In this document: piece by piece, positions 40,050-53,449 of the stretch | Layout of the letters: every line of letters begins with the position of its first letter | How positions within the stretch are numbered: the stretch's first letter is position 1 | Origin: Apostichopus japonicus | Lineage: Eukaryota > Echinodermata > Holothuroidea > Aspidochirotida > Stichopodidae | Assembly (NCBI RefSeq): GCF_037975245.1 | Contig: NC_092580.1 | Span: forward strand, 27,619,501-27,683,500 | Direction of reading: 5' to 3' | Length of the DNA stretch: 64,000 bases | Translations under genes and position numbers: made by a program | The notes under the pieces: generated by a model | What the model saw: only the letters and a program-made list of their open reading frames with translations | The model's database searches: none | What the model was told of the DNA's origin: nothing

Positions 40050-41449
40050 GAGAAAAAAAGGTATGTAAACAACTTTGTCAAAAGTAGTGTTTAATATGAT
40101 TTATTTATTTATTTTTTTATACATTGTAACCTTTTATCGTATAATTTTCTCAAAACACATATAAGGGATATGAACATATCTCCTGTAAACCTTGGGCAGT
40201 GCAACATTAGGTTAACACTTAGTTCATGGTCATTAACATGATGGGATGATTACATGAGGTTTTTAATTTACATAATGTGACAAAGTTGTTTTCTATTTAT
40301 GTCTGCATGTTATATTACCTTGAACAAGGTTTCATTTGGTATTTGTTATTGTTAAGTTTAGAGGGACTAGAGAAGCAGAACTGCCTCACAAACAGTGGTG
40401 CAAAACTAGTGTTCCAACCATACATCATACATGCACAACTAGCCAAAAGCATGACTGATGTACATTTTTTGCCTGAGCAACTGAAAATTTAATACATATT
40501 GTAACATATTGGTGGTGCAAAAATATTTATTCACAGTGTTTCCATTTATTGATGACTTTTGAGTGATTATAACTCTTGTACTGTATGTTATAAACAGCTT
40601 TTCCTCATTCAAATCTAATGCTGTTTTGGTACAAGAACTACTGAGGAAATTATCACCTTTGGGATATGCTTGCAAGATTTTATTAATTGGCAGCTGGCCA
40701 TAGGGTTTGTCTTGCCCCACCAACCCACTGCAAAATATGTTTGATATTGTCTTTGACTTTTGACATTGACAAAGCCCCCACCAAACATTGAGCTTTCCAA
40801 AATATTTGATTTCTTACAGCCACCATTGATGTACTACATGTCTTCTTTGTATACCTAACATTTTATACAATTGATAACTATGGAATGTTGTTTATTTGTA
40901 TTCTTTAAAAACAATTAGAAATGCTAGCTAATAATCAAATTACTACAGTGACTAAGGATACAAGTAGAGAGTGAGTGCATGCTCCAGTCTTGATTAACTT
41001 AATATTACAAACACTGCAGCAAACCTAGCTGTGAGATCAACAATTAAAGTCTTTCAAGTAGTACAGAACATATTCCTCAGTGAACTAAAATTTGTGCACA
41101 TGAATAAATGATCAGTTGTTTTAGTTAAGTATGTCAGGATTTTAAGGAACATTGCTTAGTTTCCAATGATTCTCAGTTGGTACATTAGACTTAGCCTATG
41201 TTCTTGTGTTCATTGTTTGTTTAGTTTTATGGGTATCACATTACTCTGATTTTTAGTGTTACTGTGATGTTCTAGTTGGAATAAAACAAAATGAATATCG
41301 ATAATTATATGTGAAATAGAAGAAGTTGCATGCTTTATTGTAACACCACTTTGTGATTTGAATAAATTAATTTATCTTTAGGAATCGAAGTCTTATGTCA
41401 TTTCTTTTATAGCCTTCATGCAACTGCAAATGTAAATTCAGCTTTGACC

Positions 41450-41699
41450 CATTTACGTGGTCAATTTTTTTGACCCAATCTGCTGGGCTGGTGGAGATTG
41501 CACTAACCACTGGGTCAAAAGCTGGGTCAAAGTAGCATATGGGTCAAAGTAGCGTATGGGTCAAAATAACCCAGTTTTAGGTCAGATGTCAAATGACACA
41601 GATCCTTGGTCAAATTGACCCAAACCTGGGCTGGTGGAGATTCCACTAAGTTTCTGGGTCAAATTTGGGTCAAAAAATGACCCAAGTGTTTTTACAGTG
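41450..41699. repeat. subterminal GGGTCA/TGACCC repeat cluster
   Basis: Within 250 bp of the right end GGGTCA or its complement occurs many times, with CATATGGGTCAAAGTAGC-like tandem words and CTGGGCTGGTGGAGATT twice (near 41491 and 41628). A smaller set is at the left end (about 38046-38105 and 38180). In CMC elements such subterminal repeats serve as transposase-binding sites; that role here is inferred. Confidence 0.75.
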
Positions 41700-41701
41700 T
41701 A

Positions 41702-41853
41702 GAAGCAAACATCAATGTTTCGTAAGTGTGAAGTACTTGTTACACGAGTTTAGAAGCAAACATCAATGTATCCCAAGTCTGAAGTAGTTGTTATATGGGT
41801 TTAGAAGCAAACATGAATGTTTCCTAAGTCTGAAGTACTAGTTACATGAGTTT
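41702..41853. repeat. 51-bp minisatellite, right part (3 copies)
   Basis: Three more units (AGAAGCAAACATCAATGTTT type) with the same variants as the left part. They continue the array in register once the 38031-41699 insertion is removed. Confidence 0.95.
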
Positions 41854-42103
41854 ATTATCACGATATAACCGTTGTGTAAAAGTGTTATAAAATAAGTACG
41901 CAATATAATAGTCTTTGTAAAATCTTTACAAAGTTGATGTATGATGTTATCAGAACCGCGCTTGATAATTCAATATTCGGCTGATTCAGAAGGAAATCGG
42001 ATGGATGTATATCTGCAGAGGGCATTGGATGGTGCATCGTTGTATTCATAGGATATCATTGTATATATCTCATTGTTCATTCTACACTGGTAGACCATTT
42101 TGA

Positions 42104-42399
42104 GAGCGTGGTGGCCAATTGGCTAAGGCGTCGGACTCGTGATCCAAGGATTGCTGGTTCGATACCTGCCTAGTTCATTACGTTGTGTCCTTGGGCAAGA
42201 TGCTTTATCTCACTTGCCTCTCGCCATGCACCCAGGGGTTAAATGGGGGTACCTGTGAGGTAACTTGTCATTGGGCGCAGTATATAACTGCAGCCGCCTG
42301 GATTGATTGTCTCTGGGACAGGTAATCATTAACCAGGGCGTAATATAACGTCTGTAAAGCGCTTTGAAACCTATCGCTGGTATAAATAAATAAATAAAT
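42104..42399 (+). mobile_element. tRNA-derived SINE with (AAAT)n tail
   Basis: The head is GAGCGTGGTGGCCAATTGG (A box region) and GCTGGTTCGATACCTGCC (B box). The body includes TGTGTCCTTGGGCAAGATGC, CACCCAGGGGTTAAATGGGG and TGTAAAGCGCTTTGAAACC, and the tail is (AAAT)n. The TGTAAAGCGCTTT motif is shared with the fragment at 2797-2876. No clear target duplication was seen. Confidence 0.8.
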
Positions 42400-44334
42400 C
42401 GAACATTGTTATTTATTATTATTTTGTGGACCGGAAGAGTGACTAAGTATAATTATCACTATTTCGTCATATATGTATATTAGTATACACGTGACGATTA
42501 TTGCCAAAGCAATATATATCTTGAAAGCGATAAAAAAAGAATCGTACCCAACTTCATATGCTAACCTCCTTCTTCAAGCAATAACCATATAAGTAAAGAA
42601 ACCGTAGATTTCTATCTATAGTAGATGTAGAGTTTAAAGAGATTCTGTCATGTGTCAACCTCTGAGGTGTGTCACAGAATTTGACTTTTATTGATATTTA
42701 ACAAAGTAATATGGTTGTTCATTTCCGCTAGTTTGCCCGTGGTTAATTTCATTGGATGAAAACAAATTACGTTCTTACAGTGAATCGGATCTGCTCTAGT
42801 TAGTTATATGTACATGCAGGGAGGGGGTGATAGTATTCTGTATTTTCGTTGCTATTGTTCTTACCGCGTCAAGACAGGTATACGAAGTGTGATAAAAGGT
42901 CACAACAGTCGTTATATGTTGTAAAATACCTCGTGCAGTTTCGCATGATAACTCTTCTTATATATATATGTATTATACGATAGGCTAGAAGTTAGGTTAT
43001 ATTTATACTTAGTTCTATTTCAGTGCATTCTAGGATTTGTATTATGACTACAAAACTAAGTTTCTCATGAGAGATACTTAGCCTTGTGATTTCGCAGAAA
43101 GTGCTAAATATGACATCCTCGTCAAACATCAAAGGCTTGCGGGGTTTAATTCAAGGAGATTGAGAAACAGAAGGTGTGAGGAATTGTCCTAGGGGTGACA
43201 AAGCAACGAAAGGTGATAGTTCTGCTATACCGTAGTATATATATATATATTCGCCGATATGGTATATTTTGCTTTCTTAATTAAACGACGCGTACTGAAT
43301 ATATATTGCAAGTGAAGTATATACGATATATATATACTACATTGTATTTCTTTAGGTGCGAACAATTGAAGCGCAAACTTCATATTTTACATGAATGATC
43401 TTAAAGAACTTAGAGCGTTTTCTCGTTGACTTTACATACCAGAGGACCCGTAAGAGGTGAATGGCTCTAGGGAATTCCGGTATATACCATACAAGTGCGG
43501 AAAAACGGAAATGAATTAAAGTATTAAGGAAAACGGTATTCCTTTTGTTCCCATATTTCGACAGGAGATTCAGTCATTTTATAGTTAATTGAATTCGCGT
43601 TCCTCGGAGCCGCGCTTTCTATCATTGGTTCTCGCCTAGACTGTTAGACCTTAGAGGAAGGTTTTTTCAAGTGACATGTTCATGACTTAATGTCATCCCT
43701 ATAACATTTTGAGAGAAACCATTAGGGCAATGAAATCTGTTTCGAAATGACTAATAAGCAAAACTAACATTGTTTATGTAAAATCAGGGGGAATCTTCAA
43801 AAGAAGAAATGAACTTGATAAAAAAGAATGGTTTATATATAATCGTGAGGTAAACATGATGTATAAGGTTGGGTTCTTTACATAGATCATAAGTCAATAT
43901 CAACAAAATCTATGTGACAAAGTTGTCTTACGTATACTTTAAAGTATATAAAACGATGCTTACAAATATCTCTCTTGAAGACAATTCAAAGACTCCCATA
44001 GTCTATATATGGGTTGTGACAACATATATTAAATACACGAAAATACGCATTGTAGTATAAACTGTATATAGCTTTATATATGGAAGTATACAACGTTTAT
44101 AACATCTTTTTTATCTATGTTTAAGGCAGTTGACTTATGTCTACAAAACCTGATATCAATGCCTTTCAACGCGAATTGGCTAAACACACATTAACTCTTT
44201 ACATATATTGGATTCACCACTCTCATTAGAGATGTTATAGCCTATATACTTACGTACAGCATTATAGGTTTAGGAGTTGTATTGACGCTAGGATCTTTAT
44301 GACGAGTTGACGGTGGCCAACTTTGGGCATGGTA
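42400..44334. other. non-coding stretch
   Basis: No supported gene and no long open frame. AT-rich sequence with short TATATA tracts near 42958, 43234 and 43328. Confidence 0.55.
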
Positions 44335-44342
44335 GTTTGAAC

Positions 44343-44655
44343 CAGGGGGTAGGAGCCGAGGGGACCCCCATCCCCCGACCCTTTTTTCCCCCAAAATAGC
44401 AAATGTGCCCTACTGGCAAATAAAATGTGCTCCTTTGATGAAGAACTGTCTTTTGGATATCTTAAGCCTGTGTTAATTTTAAATAAGGTCACGTGCACCA
44501 TAATAGTATTGATAGCATACTAACACATCATATATATTTAAGTGATATGGCCGGTGTGTATCGGTTTATAGCATAACGAGTGGTGGTTGTAAAATGAAAA
44601 AGTGCCCCTCTGATGTTGTCCCCCCCCACGTTTTGGAAGCTTCCTACCCCCCCTG
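44343..44655 (-). mobile_element. hAT-type MITE with perfect 8-bp TSD
   Basis: GTTTGAAC flanks both ends exactly (44335-44342 and 44656-44663). Ends are CAGGGGGTAGGAGCC and the complement of CAGGGGGGGTAGGAAGC. The interior aligns in reverse orientation with 10073-10403. It is 313 bp long and non-coding; the open frame at 44262-44501 crosses an end and is spurious. The 8-bp duplication and CAG...CTG ends support hAT. Confidence 0.9.
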
Positions 44656-44663
44656 GTTTGAAC

Positions 44664-47600
44664 AATCATCGCCTGCCCATTCCTTTTTAACAGTGTTTGG
44701 GGGGGGGACATTATTTTCAAAGCTCTAAATTTGTGTTGGGTTGTAACCAAATCGTGTCACTCACACGAACCAAGCCTACATAGTATAGCAAACATGTAAC
44801 ATTACTGGAAAAAACTATCGGAGATGTGCTTTATATAGCTCAGGTATATTCAACTCTTTTGTTTTCTTTGCTTGGTGACCCCAAATTCTCACATTCACCG
44901 TCTTGGCGACCCTCCTGTAGCGAATTTTGTGGCCCGGGGAAGGGAGTCTAGGGGACGGAGGTATCCCCTCCCCTTTGAGATTTCTTTTTTATATGATGAA
45001 AGGTGCTCAGTTGCGAATTGGTGATATATTTGCAACTTTTGAAGTAAACAATCCGGGTCGTGAATTTTCCAACCCCCCCCATGATAAATATCGGCATTTG
45101 TATTGATCGACCCAGTTTGAATAACAGGGCGTTATGCATTCAATTCGTTGCACTTAGTAAGCAAATTTAACACCGGAAGCCCATAACAAAAGATAAATTG
45201 CTTATTTCATGTGATTTTTAGTCTTACTACTGTGGTCTATTAGTCAGTAAATCATTCATTTGTTTGTATTGAGTCTAATTGTAGAATTTTCAGAGTAACT
45301 GGTTCATCATATGGCATTATGATTTGTTATATCATAAGATTACAACTTGTGAGACTTAATTGAGACAGCTGTATTATAGCTTTGGTGATTTCACCATCAA
45401 ATTATAAATTTAAATAAAAAACAAAGGATGCTTGGGTCAGTGAACCACCAATAGAGAACTCCGTTAATACTGACATCGATTTATCGTTGGTTACTAGATT
45501 TACTAATACTCCTTTATGCTTATAAGAACCAGTATCATCGGCGATATATGAATTGGCCAAAATTTCGTTTTTTTATTTCGTTTTTTTTTTGGGGGGGGGC
45601 GGTAAATATGACACTTTCAGATAGGCAATGCTTGAGATGTTGTAACACCGTGTAATTATAACGACCATGCTGGTGTAATCGACAATGGGACAGCTGCAAC
45701 TTCCGTTCAATAATTTGTGACTAAATCACTGATGACGTCATCCCCTATATATTTCCAAACTTTGGTAGTAAGTATTGCAAGACGTAATGACAGATGTTGT
45801 TTTAATAATAGCTTCCTTTTGTCCTTTGTCTTTTATTGTGTGTGTGAATCCGTTGCTTAGGAGTATATTGCTCAAGCTATTGTCAATTCCATTTGCCTTC
45901 ACTCTCTTTCTGCGCAACCACCTGGAACGTCACAATTATTTGGAGAATAAAAGCTCACCGAAACAATAACATTTTTTACTAGTCATCGCGAGGTCATTTC
46001 ATTTGTTTTATAATTCTCGACAAAAATGGGGGCAAAAATACAAAGTCTGGAATTTTCAAGCCCAAAAAACTGACGATGGCAAAATGGCGGGCGTTGGCCG
46101 CAAGGTGGTTTACCTAAAAACAACTGAAAATAGCTCAAGCTTACGTGGTTTTCACACCCCGGCGAAGTTCTTATAAGGACATCTCCAAAGAAGGTATACC
46201 AACCCTATGACTACTACCTTCTAGAATGTGAGCTGAAAGGAAGGAACTTCCAAGACTGACTCTCTTGGAGTCTCCCAGTGGAAACTTCCTGAAAGCAAAC
46301 AGTGCGTTACAAGTTTTTGATCAATATTTACAAATGGCGACGCGAGGGAAGAAGATGACATGAGAAGTAAAAGAAGAAAAAGTCAATAACCTCATTCGAA
46401 AATAAAATGAATGAACTAAGTGTCAATGACTTGTGTGTCAAGTTTGTAAGTTCAAACGTTGAAAAATAAAACATGTACCAGTTAACATTTTCAGTGAGAC
46501 ACAATAACATTCTAGTGTCATGCAAGGTCAGTTGCACATTGTTGACGAAATATTGAAATGAAACATTGTAGAATTTGGATCTGACAAGACAAGATGCAAC
46601 TATACTATGCACCGACCACAATTTTCCATACACTCATCGCCCCAATGATCAAATATTAACGTGTAAGGTATACCGTAAGTGGCCGTAAAATCTTGAAGTC
46701 TTTCGGTCGAATTTGGACCCAGTCCCTGCGGCGAAAAGCAAAAAAAAAAAAAAAAAAAAAAAGATCAGATTCCGCGGAATACGAAATTTCTTCCTGTTCC
46801 TCTTTCGGAAAATTTTCACAAACTGAAATAATCGCAAACAATATCGTCAAATTAAAGGGGGAAAAACATTACCCGATCACATACACAGGAAGAAAACAAG
46901 GAAGACGTACGCTATGCACTTTTAGATAATACTATTAAACAATAATAAAGTAATCATTATAAGCGTTTTTCTATAAACTTGATTTTGTTCTGAAGGATGA
47001 GCTCGCAGTCCTTTTGTATACAGTGTAATGGTAAAATACAAGCACTATTAAGAGCATTTATACTCTTACAAACAGTAGCTGTGGGAATAAATTTTGTTCG
47101 CTTTAATTGTTGAAATCAATATTCGATTGCAGATTCACTCATCAAATAACACGAATTCACGAAATATACTGGGGTAGTTCATCTCGCATCAAGCTAGCAT
47201 TTACCTGATAATCAGACACACAGTACTTGTCTGTATAGGCTGTATAACAGTTGATCATTTTGCTACGTTAGGCTACTACTGGCCAAAGTAATAAGTATAT
47301 ATGTATTTATTGGTTGGTCTAACACATTGCATGCAACAATAATAAAAAATAAAAAACCTAGCGCGATCGCTCAGTACAGCGCGAGCAAAGATTTTGAACG
47401 ATTCTGGAAACCGTAAGACAAATTAAATAAGCCACTTCCCACTAAAACAGGAAAACATTGTATATATTATCCTCATTTCATGGTTTTTGCAATTAGGTAA
47501 ACAGCGTGATCCCCGCCAAAATAGACTATTGAATTCAAGGGCATGCGACCAGGGGTGCACCATACAAAATGACACCAACAGGTGATACATTTGCGGAAAA

Positions 47601-48162
47601 TTAAAGTTCATCGCAGGAAATTTTCAACTCAATATATATATATACGAATGAGAGCGTATACAACCTTACAACAGTGCATGAATTAGTTCCCTAACTGTAA
47701 CCAACGGTAGGTTTCGATTGTTTATTATAGTTGTTAAAAGAATATTTCCTTTATTTTACTGTTTTTTCGCCTTCCATTTTTGCTTTCTTTTCATAGTCTG
47801 CCTACAGATTTGGAGATATCGATATGTATTTGTCTACATGACTGCAGATTTTCTTGTTATGGTTAATATAGGCTACACTGTTGGTAACTGGCCTTACCTG
47901 CAAAACCCACACTAATACATATTTTACCTTAAAAATATCATATAAATGTGATTGTTTGTGAGGTATGCACCACATGCCAAGATACACATAAGCATTACCA
48001 GGTAAATGACACTATACCATTAACTTGAATGACAGTTATAAACACTGCGGTTTTGATATTTAGATCTACGCCAAGTGCTATGTATTACGTTCACTGCATG
48101 TTTAGTCCAGTTACCTCTATACACACATGTAGCCTAGGTGTATCATCTATTCTCAACTATAA
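44664..48162. other. non-coding stretch
   Basis: No supported gene. Contains G/C-rich repeat debris near 44690-45075, a T/G run near 45580-45600 and an A run at 46740-46762. Open frames near 46.3-46.9 kb are biased by the A run. Confidence 0.5.
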
Positions 48163-48170
48163 GGTATAAA

Positions 48171-48521
48171 CAGGGACGTAGCCAGAAATTTGAAAGGAAG
48201 GGGGGGGGCAGAATTTAAGAAGGGGCATTTCTCACTACGGGAACATTATTGCACTTAACAGAGCGCCATGATGTACAAAGATTTTGTTTTGCCCAAACTT
48301 TGCCTCCCACGTTGCAGGAAATAGACAATAATAAGAGTATTGTATTCCGTAACATAGGAACTTTCAGGGGAAAGATTGAGAAGGGTCGCTTAGCTTCCTA
48401 CAACCTGAAAAGAGGGCTTTAATGATATTGCCTGCTTTAAGTTAAATTTTGTTTTTTGGTTTACTCACAGAGGTGGGGACTGGGGGAGCTATCGCTCCCA
48501 TTGCTCCCCTGGCCGTCCCTG
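48171..48521. mobile_element. hAT-type MITE
   Basis: Ends are CAGGGACGTAGCCAG and the complement of CAGGGACGGCCAGGGG. Flanks are GGTATAAA (48163-48170) and GGTATACA (48522-48529), a 7/8 match to an 8-bp target duplication. Total length is 351 bp, with a G run near the left end and no coding capacity. Confidence 0.8.
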
Positions 48522-48529
48522 GGTATACA

Positions 48530-49896
48530 TCGCATACCCATTGGCAATTTACACTCGATGGCGAGCCAGGTTGGGCCCTGGGAACAGTAATGTCACAAAC
48601 CCCAGTTTGAAGTCTTAATTTCCCGAGAATACATTATTGTTTTACGCGGTACTTTAAGCGACATACCCATATCCCTTCCCCACCTGCTCGTCAGGCTTAC
48701 ATATACAATAACGTTACACTCAATGTTACTATTGAAGCTTCTAGGCCTCAGTTTCATGTATATGAGGGTCACTGATATACGGCGATATTATATATCCCGC
48801 CATCACTGTGAACTAGCATGACAATGCATGTGTAGTAAATGCCCCATGACGGTACCAGAGGTTGATGCACTACTGTATAGTAAGGTGCCCGCTGGCAATA
48901 TGCAATATATATTATAATCTTCATGCATGCCCAAATTAAATTACATATCATTACCCTTACACCAGTCACAAATCTTCATATTTGTTTCCGTTCTTGAGAA
49001 ATATGATTTTTTTCTCTATCTTTTATTAACATGTCTTCATGCAACCACATAGTCACGGTTCTTTCTATATTTTCCCCCAAATTATTTCCACTTACAAACA
49101 TGCACGATACATCGCTATGAACTGAATTCTAATTTATATAGATTGTACACAATAAATCATAAATAACGTTTTGACAGGTCTGTACACAATTCAGGGAAGT
49201 TTAAAATAGCTCAGTGCCCTTTCTGTTACCCTATAACTTATACACTGCAGTAGCGTTAAAACATCAAAACAGCGATATATTTGCGTGATAACCTGTTTAT
49301 GAAACACTTCCGATATAGCCAAGCTCACTAACATTGTTAAAGGTAAAGAGTATAATGAAGCCTCCCAGCGGCAATGTCCCCAGAAGAGACGGGAGGAATG
49401 TTGTGGCTTTTCCCGTTGTCATACGTGTACTATTGTAACCAGACCAAAAGTTTGTTATCGATGAGCAGTAGGCGGTCACAACACGTCGCACTCAATCAAA
49501 ATCTCGTTCATATTATTTGCGGTTTCGCCGTCTCAGTGATTCGATAAAAATAAAAACATAATATCCGATTCTATTGATGTCGAATTGCTTTGGAAATCTT
49601 TACAATTTAAATGATTCATTCTCAAAAACAATAACTTAAAATGCGAAGAATTTGGGAAAAAACAATCCGTGTCAAAAATAGTTTTCTTGTTGTCGCGGAC
49701 GCGTTTAATTCTTTTTAAGACTGCAGATAAACTTGAACAGACATTGGGTAATCTGTTCTAATGGTTCTTAACTTTGATGCAAATAAAAGAACTGATATTA
49801 AGCCAAGTTATTCAAGGTTTCAAGATGTATACTAACCTATACGACTCATCATCTAGATTCTAGAGCGGCGGTTTAGGCGTATATATATACAATCTG
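48530..49896. other. non-coding stretch
   Basis: No supported gene; short open frames only, with no recognisable motif. Confidence 0.5.
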
Positions 49897-50135
49897 AATT
49901 CCAAAGAGTGACAATTCGCTCTTTGAGAGTATCCATGACACGAGGGTTATTTCCTACCTCTCCTTAGAGGTACTTCTAATAAATTTAACTCTGATGAATG
50001 AAAGCATACACTCCATCGTTTTAAATCTAAATTCGACATGAAATCATGCTTTAATAAGAGTGACTTTAACTCCTCTAAAGAGTGATCAACCAGCAGCTGG
50101 ACACTCTCAAAAAGTGAATTCTCTCACTGTGAAAT
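49897..50135. mobile_element. AAGAGTG-type MITE, copy 1
   Basis: The left end is AATTCCAAAGAGTGACAATT followed by CGCTCTTTGAGAGT. The right end, read in complement, is GATTTCACAGTGAGAGAATT followed by CACTTTTTGAGAGTGTCC. These are inverted repeats of roughly 40 bp with several mismatches. The interior has further AAGAGTG words. No target duplication could be fixed with confidence, so the superfamily is open. Confidence 0.65.
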
Positions 50136-53037
50136 CAAATAGTGCATTACGTTATCATGAACCCACCACACAATAACCCTGTTTGAGATTTCGTATCACC
50201 CAATTATCAATGAATGCAAGTTTAGTAATGCATTTGTCTGTTTGTGTGTTTAAGGAACAAATATAGCTCATCATGCGACACATAAAAGGACCAAAATAAC
50301 GAGATTACAGACAATAGAGAATTCTTCAACACCCTGACGTGCTATTATGCTCAACATTCCAAAAAGGGAATGGTTCCTGTCTGCATAGAGATCGGTGGTA
50401 ACGTGTCTGTATTGTAACTATACAATGTGACTGTACGAAGAACCAAATGCGGAAGTTAGCAATACCCACATACTGAACTTTGAGCGTAATAAGGTTACCG
50501 ACAGTAGGGGGTTTAATGAACAAAACCTATATAGCACATTGCCACAGTGTTTTCTAACAGTGTCTTTTGCATTAGTGTTAAACTATTAATCTATAGCCCC
50601 TCGACAATTCACATCACTTTAGATTCACCTTTGTCCAACTTATAATTTAAAAGTAATGAAAAATAAAAAATCTCGAAATTTTTTCACATTCTAAGATTTG
50701 ATATTGATACTTGATAATAATATGAAACAAAAACTACATCAAGTCGATGGTGTCTTCAGGACTTTTAACCACATCTTTTATGGAGAAAACTAGAAGGGTA
50801 CGGTCTTAAAGTGTGGTGGTTGATTGAGTACCGTAGTACAACGACAGACTTGTAGTAAGTTCGGTTTTCTAGTATTTTTCTAGCTAGTTTGACTCGTACC
50901 CGAGGCTTTATAATGGTACTCGAGTATAAATATACTGGTGCGAGATTAAGTACTCGCGCATGCTTTTAGAGTATTATACCCGATGAAACCGTACTCATAC
51001 CAAGGGGAATTCTATGTGTACGCGAACACCTATACTGATGTACACGGGTAAAGGTGCAAGATCCAGGAATTGTCCACCAAACGCAACAGGAAAACCGGCA
51101 TATTTTCAATAGATGACTGAAGTCTCCCTTCACAACTTTGGATGAAACTTGACTATAGTCAACGTACTGAGCGATATTTTGTACATTCAATGAAGAAAAA
51201 ATAACAATTAATTTTGACCAAATTCGACTTCAAAAAATTGCTTTTTTTTTCCATCTCAAGACGTCTAATGCAATATAAGTAAGCATCAATGTAAATGAAT
51301 GTTGCAAGCATGCATATAGATTTAGATACATGACCTTGAATGTCATATACCCTCCGGGTTACCCTCATTTCTCACAGGGTTTCATTTCCACCTCCATTTA
51401 TAAAAAAATAATATATATTGAAAAAAAAATTGAGGTTATGATAAAAGTTCGAGAGTTGGGGGTCGTCCTGAAATAAGTTCGTCTGCTCTGTGATGACTCT
51501 ATACCACCTCCACGGTTACTCATCTAACTTGTCTGACTCGACCTGGCCGTGAGAAATAGTTAAGTTAACCATTAGTAGTTTCAATGTTACCACAGGAATC
51601 TATGTATATTCCCCTCTTCACGATGATGTTACGGCACTGCTCATGGAACAAAAGACGCGAGTTACTGCAGGCAGGGGGGATTTCCCAGGGTATGATTTCA
51701 TCTATGACGTATTTAATTGCAGATAAAGCAGACCAAATTTTAGTTACGATAACAACCGCATGACGAAGAGCAAGTTGCTTCTTTTAGGAAGTGTTGACCA
51801 ACCAAAGTATTGGGATTCCCTCGCGATGACTGAACAAAAAAGTGGTTGCCACAATTATACCACAAGCAATATCTAGGTAAACAGAGCGTAATGTTTTGTT
51901 ACGAAGATCGTCTTCTAAAGCGATTAAAAAAAGTTTGTCAATAAATAAAAGTCTTTAGCAGAGGAGGTAGGCTGTATAGTCTAGTCAGACTGACTCCCCG
52001 TCAAATGTTGTAAACTGAACCGCTAACCTCGATATGAACTTCTGTAGGATCATGTCATATAGCTTATACACGAAACTATAATTTACAAAAAAAATGACCT
52101 CGATTGTAGACACGAGAAGCGAATGACCTTGGTAATAATGATCTAAAATTGAACAGTTGATGTATTAAACAGTTCAACAATGATCCCTTTATCTGGAAAT
52201 TCATGTTGACTTAACAGTTTGAAGCAAACAGACAAATACCTCCTCCGTTGGCGTTTTGCCTTCATAATTCTATACTTGCCAATGTTGGCGACTACAATCA
52301 GATATGAAAAAATCAATCCTTCACTTTCATAATTTCTTTATATGTGTATAGTTCCATCAGTAGGGATAGAATAGAATTAAAAAATCATCATAATACACTT
52401 CCAATTCTCAACTTAATTGATATAAGAACTTCGTTTAGTCACTCTCTGAAAGTATTAAAGCTATTTCCCAGCTGTTTTGAAATGTGTTCAAAACATTCTC
52501 ACGAAGAGCTTCATTCTGTTTGCAGTGTTACAGCTCCATACATCCCGTTCATTTAACTCACATGAAACGCCATCTGTATGGGTGTATTTATTTATTTAAT
52601 TAATTTTTTAAGAGGTTTGTAATCCCAGGGAACAATTATCGTTTTTGGAAATTATTCAACAACTTTGCGATATACAAGTTACGTCTGTCTACACGGTGAC
52701 GAATACAAGAAGCTCTCGGGGACTAAAGTACAAGGTGATATGCCATATACATTTTATGACCTAGATTTTATTTGATTTCCAAATATCGGTCAAGCTTGAT
52801 ACTTGATTGATCAAAGCAAATGATTTTGACTGACAAAAGCCACACAAAAAAAAAAAATTGAAAAAAAAATGAAAAAAATGTAAATTGTCTTTCTATAATG
52901 CATGCATAACACGGTAAAAATTATTGGTGCTTGCTGAGTGAATTGATCTTAAGATCGACGTGTACATTACGGTACATTAATCTTACCTGATATGGTCAGG
53001 TATATGCTCACTGCATATATACAGTCTACACACTATT
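50136..53037. other. non-coding stretch
   Basis: No supported gene. AT-rich sequence with A runs near 51402-51431 and 52843-52880. No domain was recognised in the short open frames. Confidence 0.5.
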
Positions 53038-53449
53038 AATTCCAAAGAGTGAGAAATCACTCTACGAGAGTGCCCTGTATGATTCCTCCATTGAAGAGTG
53101 AAAATCCTAGCACAAACTAAGCACCATTGATGAGGAGGGGGGGGGGGTGGGGGGGGGGGTAATATCCTCTGGTTTAGAACTGTTTACTTTCACATGAAGC
53201 TAGTCTTTCAGTGAGAGTACAAAATCTCATCAAAAGATTGTTCGTCGTATAGTCATTCCGCTAGAGCTGAATTTTACTCTTTTGTGATAATGCAGTCTAT
53301 TAATCTAATAAATATTAATTAGAAACTTTACTCCAAATAGAGGGATAATTTTTTGTTGTTGCTTAGAGCTTAAGCTACTCTTCGACACTCTTAAAAGAGT
53401 GTCCAGCTTGGACACTCCCGAACTAAGTGAATTCTCACTCTTTGAAATT
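53038..53449. mobile_element. AAGAGTG-type MITE, copy 2
   Basis: The left end AATTCCAAAGAGTGAGAAAT matches copy 1. The right end reads AATTTCAAAGAGTGAGAATT in complement. A hairpin-forming GAGTGTCCAGC/GGACACTC block lies near the right end (53396-53420), as in copy 1 (CAGCTGGACACTCTC). The interior contains a G-run patch (53138-53160) that copy 1 lacks. Confidence 0.65.

Larger units (their letters stand above)
38031..41699 (+). mobile_element. CMC-like (EnSpm/Mirage-type) non-autonomous DNA transposon
   Basis: Ends are inverted repeats of about 25 bp with few mismatches, starting CACTGTAAAAACAC and followed by TGGGTCATTTT. TA is present once on each side (38029-38030 and 41700-41701), and removing the element plus one TA restores a normal minisatellite unit (GAGCCTAGAAGC). 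Subterminal GGGTCA/TGACCC repeats are dense. CACTG ends with subterminal repeats fit the CMC group, and a 2-bp TA duplication fits its Mirage branch; that class call is inference. No transposase was found. It carries gene fragments (38359-38405, 39156-39316, 39720-40049) and a nested hAT-type element (38796-39046). Confidence 0.85.
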
